Notes under the pieces: generated by a model
Told to the model about the DNA's origin: nothing
Databases searched by the model: none
What the model saw: only the letters and a program-made list of their open reading frames with translations
Shown here: piece by piece, positions 32,168 through 35,518 of the stretch
Position numbering within the stretch: the first letter of the stretch is position 1
How the letters are laid out: each line of letters opens with the position of its first letter
Made by a program: the position numbers and the translations under genes
NCBI GenBank assembly: GCA_945869955.1
Contig: CAMBQP010000037.1
Span: 1-35,518, forward strand
Source: Schlesneria paludicola DSM 18645
Lineage (GTDB): Bacteria > Planctomycetota > Planctomycetia > Planctomycetales > Planctomycetaceae
DNA length: 35,518 nucleotides
Direction: 5' to 3'

Positions 32168-34003
32168 TCATGCAGCTGCCGTCCGTTTGGGAATCAAGAC
32201 CGACATGGCCACGCACAGCGTTGCCGTCGTACAGGCCATGGCGAACCAGTCGCCGTACCGCACGTACAGGCTTCGCCGTCCATCCAGCGGCACGGTGTGA
32301 ATCAACGCCGCGTTCAAATTTTTGTACCAGGCACCCGTCTTGGGATCACGCGACGTGGTCCGCGGGGGTTTTTCTGCATTTTTACGAGCATCGCCGTCGA
32401 TAAAAATTTCGGGTTCCCGGATGGCTCCGTCGCCATCAATTACCGCCGAAATGCCGGTATTGACCGCTCGTACCAGCGGCGTGCGGCATTCGACGGCGCG
32501 AAACGAGGCGGTGATCAGATGCTGATCCAGTTCACTCGATCCGCGAAACCAGCCGTCATTGGTCAGGTTAACCAGCAGATCAATCGGTGGTCCCTGTTCG
32601 GATTGGGAACCTGCGGACACGATGTCACGCACCAAATGGGGCACGGTATCTTCAAAACAGATGATCGGAGCCATTCGCCAGCCTCGGTATTCGAAGACCG
32701 ACGGATTTGTCCCGGCAACCATGCCACTCGCTTCACCGTAAGGGGAAAATCTCTTCAACACAGGAAAAATGTTCGTCAGCGGAATGTATTCACCAAACGG
32801 CACCAAGTGCATTTTGTCATAGCGACCCGCAACACCCACATCGGGCCGGACAAAGACAGCGGAATTGTGCTGTGCCACATTGCCGGGGGTCGCCTCGACC
32901 GAATTGATGCCAAAAATCAATGCAGCACCCGACCGTTGACTCTCTTCGACGAGCACCGAGCGAACCGTGTCATCGCGCCACATCTCGGGCTTGACGGCCG
33001 GGACCAGTTCACGCAGTTGATCGTCGGTCAAATCGCTGGAAGGGGACATCATCGGCCAGGGGAACATCCCTTCCGGCCAGATGATCACTTCGGCTTGCTC
33101 ACGAACAGCACGGGCATTTAATCGGAGGTGGGTGAGGTAAATGTCGTCATGAGAAGCGGGCTCTTCCCGCAACGAGGCGAGAAAATTGCCCTGAATCAGT
33201 GCAATTCTCGGCCCCGGTTGAAAGTCGGCCTGCGCCCGACGGGCGTAGCCATAGCCGAGTGTCGCGACAAATACGGCGAAGGCACTTGTCACCTGAATCA
33301 ATTGGGACAATGTCAGGCCGGAAGCGGTGACTGGTCCCGTCGAAGGAAGTACCAGCCGCAGCCGAATCAGCCAGGTGTGCGGCACCATTAATGTCAGAGC
33401 GGCAGCACTCATGACAATCACAAAACTGACTCCATAGGCTCCCACCAGATCACTGATCTGAATCAGTTCGAGCCAGCGATATTGGGAGTGCCCCAGAAAA
33501 TACCAGGCGAAACCGGTCAACAGATGGGCTCGCAGGTATTCCAGCGAAGTCCAGACCACCGGGCCGACTAAGACCAGTGGCAGCGACAAGCGATGAACCG
33601 CGACGCGTGAAATGGCGACGAAAGCGACCATGTAGGTGGCCAAATAAGCGGAAAGTGCCCACCAGGCGATGTACATGGTGGGATCACCGAGCCGCATCCA
33701 CTGGAGCATGGCCAATTGGCTGAACAGGCTACCAAAATAAATCGAGACCGACATCCAGCGTGTCCGATCCTCAATCCGTACGAGCAGCAGCAGCGGCAGT
33801 GGTGCGAGCCAGGCGAGTGGGCTGGCATTGACCGGGGTGAAGCTGAGCCACAGCAGCAACCCGGCAAGCAGTGACATACCAAGCACACCGCGCGAGCCGA
33901 CACGGGCTTTGGTGAGACTTCGGATCGTGCGGGCGGAAGCAATAATTTCGCTTACCGACTTCTCGCCCATGTTCCGCTTCGCTTTCATCGTCGCTGTTGA
34001 CAT
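32168..34003 (-). CDS. lnt: apolipoprotein N-acyltransferase
   Basis: This 611-residue integral membrane enzyme adds the third acyl chain to the N-terminal Cys of lipoproteins in the inner membrane. About seven hydrophobic segments occupy residues 40-255; the nitrilase-like catalytic domain follows, with Glu311 (WPEGMFPW), Lys397 (DKMHLVPFGEYIP) and Cys449 (PIICFEDTVP) as the triad. NLTNDGWF and AVECRTPLVRAVNTGISAVID are also family signatures. A hydrophobic segment near the C-terminus anchors the domain. It is about 100 residues longer than the E. coli enzyme, partly from a basic N-terminal extension. The ATG at 34003 has AAGGAG seven bases upstream. It is divergent from the radical SAM gene with 67 bases between them. 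Confidence 0.95.
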   Translation of the reverse strand: MSTATMKAKRNMGEKSVSEIIASARTIRSLTKARVGSRGVLGMSLLAGLLLWLSFTPVNASPLAWLAPLPLLLLVRIEDRTRWMSVSIYFGSLFSQLAMLQWMRLGDPTMYIAWWALSAYLATYMVAFVAISRVAVHRLSLPLVLVGPVVWTSLEYLRAHLLTGFAWYFLGHSQYRWLELIQISDLVGAYGVSFVIVMSAAALTLMVPHTWLIRLRLVLPSTGPVTASGLTLSQLIQVTSAFAVFVATLGYGYARRAQADFQPGPRIALIQGNFLASLREEPASHDDIYLTHLRLNARAVREQAEVIIWPEGMFPWPMMSPSSDLTDDQLRELVPAVKPEMWRDDTVRSVLVEESQRSGAALIFGINSVEATPGNVAQHNSAVFVRPDVGVAGRYDKMHLVPFGEYIPLTNIFPVLKRFSPYGEASGMVAGTNPSVFEYRGWRMAPIICFEDTVPHLVRDIVSAGSQSEQGPPIDLLVNLTNDGWFRGSSELDQHLITASFRAVECRTPLVRAVNTGISAVIDGDGAIREPEIFIDGDARKNAEKPPRTTSRDPKTGAWYKNLNAALIHTVPLDGRRSLYVRYGDWFAMACTTATLCVAMSVLIPKRTAAA

Positions 34004-34070
34004 CGCTGACTCCTTCCCTGGAATAAGGATAACGCTTAAGTTAATCCAACCTGCGAAATGAGGGAAGCCG

Positions 34071-35054
34071 ATGTTTCTCGAGAAAAGGGATGAAATGGCC
34101 TGGCCACAGATGATCGATCAAGAAATTCTCGCTGCCAGACCGGCTAAAAATCGACTCGACCCCTGGATCCCCTATGCCTTTCTCGTCGAATCCGAGCGTT
34201 CGCGGCGAGGAACCCTCGACGAGGTTTTAACCCTGTTCCTGACCAATCAAGAATGCCCGTTTCGCTGCACCATGTGTGATTTATGGCGAAATACACTCGA
34301 CCAGCGTGTCCCATTGGGGGCCATCCCCGCTCAGATCGATTATGCGATCGAACGAACCCCCCCCGCCAGACACATTAAATTGTATAACGCGGGAAATTTT
34401 TTCGATGCACAGGCGATTCCGCCGGAAGATCACGGTCAAATCATCGCCCGAGTTCGCGGCTTTGAAACGGTGATTGTCGAAAATCACCCCCGCTTAACGG
34501 ATGAGCGGTCGGTCCGATTTCGCGATCAACTCGGGACGCGACTCGAAGTGGCCATCGGATTAGAGACCATCCACCCCGAGATTCTGGCGGGACTTAACAA
34601 ACGGATGACGGTTGAGGATTTCGATCAGTCCGTCCGATTTTTATTGAAACATCAAATCGATGTCAGAACATTTCTGCTGTTGAAGCCGCCGGGACTGGAC
34701 GAAGCGTCAGGAAGGGAGTGGGCGCTCCGTTCGTTGAAACATGCTGCGGAGCGGGGTGTCGGCTGCATCAGCCTGATCCCGACACGCCCGGGGAATGGGA
34801 TGATGGAGCAACTTCAAACGCAGGGCGAGTTTTCTCGGCCAACGATTCAGAGTATGGAATGGGTCCTGGAACAAGGACTGGAATTTGTGCGAAAGCACCA
34901 CCCGACAACGCGTCTGTTCATGGATTTATGGGATGTAGAGTCGTTCTATGATTGCCTGCAGTGCGGTCCGGCCCGTGCGGAGCGAATTCAAAAGATGAAT
35001 CTGTCACAGCAGATCGAGCCTGCCGTACCGACGTGCGTCTGTGGTCACTCGTGA
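34071..35054 (+). CDS. radical SAM protein with a C-terminal cysteine cluster
   Basis: The 327-residue protein has the radical SAM 4Fe-4S motif CPFRCTMC (Cys62, Cys66, Cys69), followed by the usual barrel elements (IKLYNAGNFFD, VIVENHPRLT, LEVAIGLETIHPEIL, FLLLKPPG). Near the end are four more Cys in CLQC (295-298) and CVC (322-324), which could hold a second cluster or a zinc ion. It generates a deoxyadenosyl radical from S-adenosylmethionine; the substrate is unknown. The outline resembles ELP3/MiaB-neighbourhood families rather than a peptide-modifying SPASM enzyme, but I cannot name it. The ATG at 34071 is supported by GAGGGAAG just upstream; an internal Met9 is a weaker alternative. No obvious peptide precursor is nearby. 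Confidence 0.88.
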   Translation: MFLEKRDEMAWPQMIDQEILAARPAKNRLDPWIPYAFLVESERSRRGTLDEVLTLFLTNQECPFRCTMCDLWRNTLDQRVPLGAIPAQIDYAIERTPPARHIKLYNAGNFFDAQAIPPEDHGQIIARVRGFETVIVENHPRLTDERSVRFRDQLGTRLEVAIGLETIHPEILAGLNKRMTVEDFDQSVRFLLKHQIDVRTFLLLKPPGLDEASGREWALRSLKHAAERGVGCISLIPTRPGNGMMEQLQTQGEFSRPTIQSMEWVLEQGLEFVRKHHPTTRLFMDLWDVESFYDCLQCGPARAERIQKMNLSQQIEPAVPTCVCGHS

Positions 35055-35066
35055 AACCATTTTTTC

Positions 35067-35155
35067 CCATTCACACGTTTGTCACCCCTTCACATGTTCA
35101 CATGTTTTTCTCCATTCACACGTTTTCTGCCAAACACCCGTTTTTCTCCAAACAC
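35067..35155. repeat. degenerate 18-bp tandem array
   Basis: Units beginning with CC follow the pattern CC-(A/C)(T/A)TCACACGTTT plus four bases: 35067-35084, a longer one with an internal CACATGTT duplication (35085-35111), 35112-35129, 35130-35147 and a partial one from 35148. The array begins 12 bases after the radical SAM stop. Confidence 0.7.
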
Positions 35156-35214
35156 GGAGTCCTCCAGTCGACGAGGTCGGATTGCGCATGAACGCAAAAG
35201 CTCTGTCGTTACGA

Positions 35215-35518
35215 TGGACCCCAAAAACGGGACCAGGAAATAGGTAGACTTTCCATGGTTCAATTTTGGAGGTGAAGATGGAGGTAAGCGTAAAATTCGG
35301 AGCGGCAGTTTCAAAGCGAAGGTTGCGATCGCAGCGTTGCGCGACCAGGAGACGTTGGCGCAATTTCCGAGTCGATTCACGGTGAATTCGCCGCAGATTA
35401 CTGTTGGAATGCGCCCGCTTTTGGAGGGGGGGGCAAGGTTGTTTGATTCGGTTGGTCGACCTCGGAAGGAAACGAAAGGAGAGGGGGGCGAGGTTTCCAT
35501 GGAAGCTCTCTACGAGCA
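35215..35518 (+). mobile_element. left end of an IS3-family insertion sequence, cut by the window edge
   Basis: A terminal-repeat-like sequence starts at 35215 (TGGACCCCAAAAACGGGACC), the TG..CCCC-A-rich form usual at IS3-family ends. About 60 bases later begins a transposase OrfA frame. The right end is outside the window, so completeness cannot be judged. Confidence 0.65.
35278..35518 (+). pseudogene. IS3-family transposase OrfA, frameshifted, partial
   Basis: In the frame entered at 35283 the translation reads GKRKIRSGSFKAKVAIAALR, DQETLAQ, then PLLEGGARLFDSVGRPRKE and EVSMEALYE up to the window end. This matches the OrfA helix-turn-helix and leucine-zipper start of IS3 elements (xKRKxxSxxFKAKVALxAxR ... 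LLEGAxxLF ... ELYEQ). The only start with a good ribosome-binding site (GGAGGTG before ATG 35278) is in another frame. Deleting two bases near 35281 would give MGKRKIRSG, so a two-base insertion right after the start codon has probably inactivated it. The helix-turn-helix core is also eroded (SPQITVGMRP where QI-x-x-WK is expected). Confidence 0.75.

Noticed and set aside
35215-35240. Possible further copy of the 78-bp REP element (AAAAACGGGACC)
   Set aside because: It lacks the matching right arm and is better explained as the terminal repeat of the IS3-type element.

Overview
The window looks chromosomal and comes from a planctomycete (order Planctomycetales). The strongest marker is the DUF1559 prepilin-like protein at 1488-2597, with its FTLIELLVVISIIAVL-type N-terminus, an AVQQAREAARR stretch and the C-terminal H-X9-DG signature, a family that is hugely expanded in that phylum. 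Carboxypeptidase-regulatory-type lipoproteins, phosphate-selective-porin-like outer membrane proteins, Tat-exported NHL propellers and REP-associated transposase (RAYT) debris agree with this. No plasmid, prophage or intact insertion sequence is visible.

Layout. 1-855: a broken RAYT gene split by two REP-like hairpins. 856-2597: lipoprotein and DUF1559 pseudopilin-like protein, both on the minus strand, separated by an intrinsic terminator. 2598-4049: a long stretch without convincing genes. 4050-4207: initiator tRNA with its terminator. 4634-6808: porin and a small conserved-looking gene, convergent. 7300-10478: a two-gene export/proteolysis module, a periplasmic adaptor followed by a PqqD-like/M50-protease/HlyD fusion. 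10753-15132: citrate synthase, a PAS-GAF-receiver signalling protein and a Tat-exported NHL propeller, all on the minus strand, each with a plausible sigma70-like promoter. 15518-17096: two plus-strand genes of unknown function, the second secreted. 17147-22679: SpoU/TrmH RNA methyltransferase, DnaE2 polymerase and an iron-type alcohol dehydrogenase, minus strand. 23077-23880: ankyrin protein. 24016-24500: a second RAYT remnant inside inverted repeats, plus a REP hairpin. 24506-30546 (minus strand): TetR regulator, FtsX-like permease, ABC ATPase, HlyD-type fusion protein and an Hsp70-like ATPase, reading as one regulated export operon of DevBCA/MacAB type. 30859-35054: glucose-1-dehydrogenase-like enzyme, apolipoprotein N-acyltransferase and a radical SAM protein. 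35215-end: the left end of a frameshifted IS3-family element that runs out of the window.

The most unusual signal is not a gene. A family of short palindromic elements recurs at 127-170, 194-243, 10496-10573, 24455-24500 and 30719-30796. Its stem carries two conserved A.A mismatches, shows a compensatory change (GGC/GCC in some copies, GAC/GTC in others) and has outer arms that differ between copies while mostly staying self-complementary. Two copies are full-length 78-bp forms that align without gaps at 65 of 78 positions. One pair sits inside the RAYT gene it interrupts. The window is also rich in short tandem repeats (periods of 11 to 24 bp) at gene borders and in linkers.

Housekeeping and envelope genes dominate. 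Calls for catalytic families rest on motifs read directly from the translations; roles of the adaptor/M50 module, the PAS-GAF-receiver protein and the Hsp70 attached to the exporter are inference.
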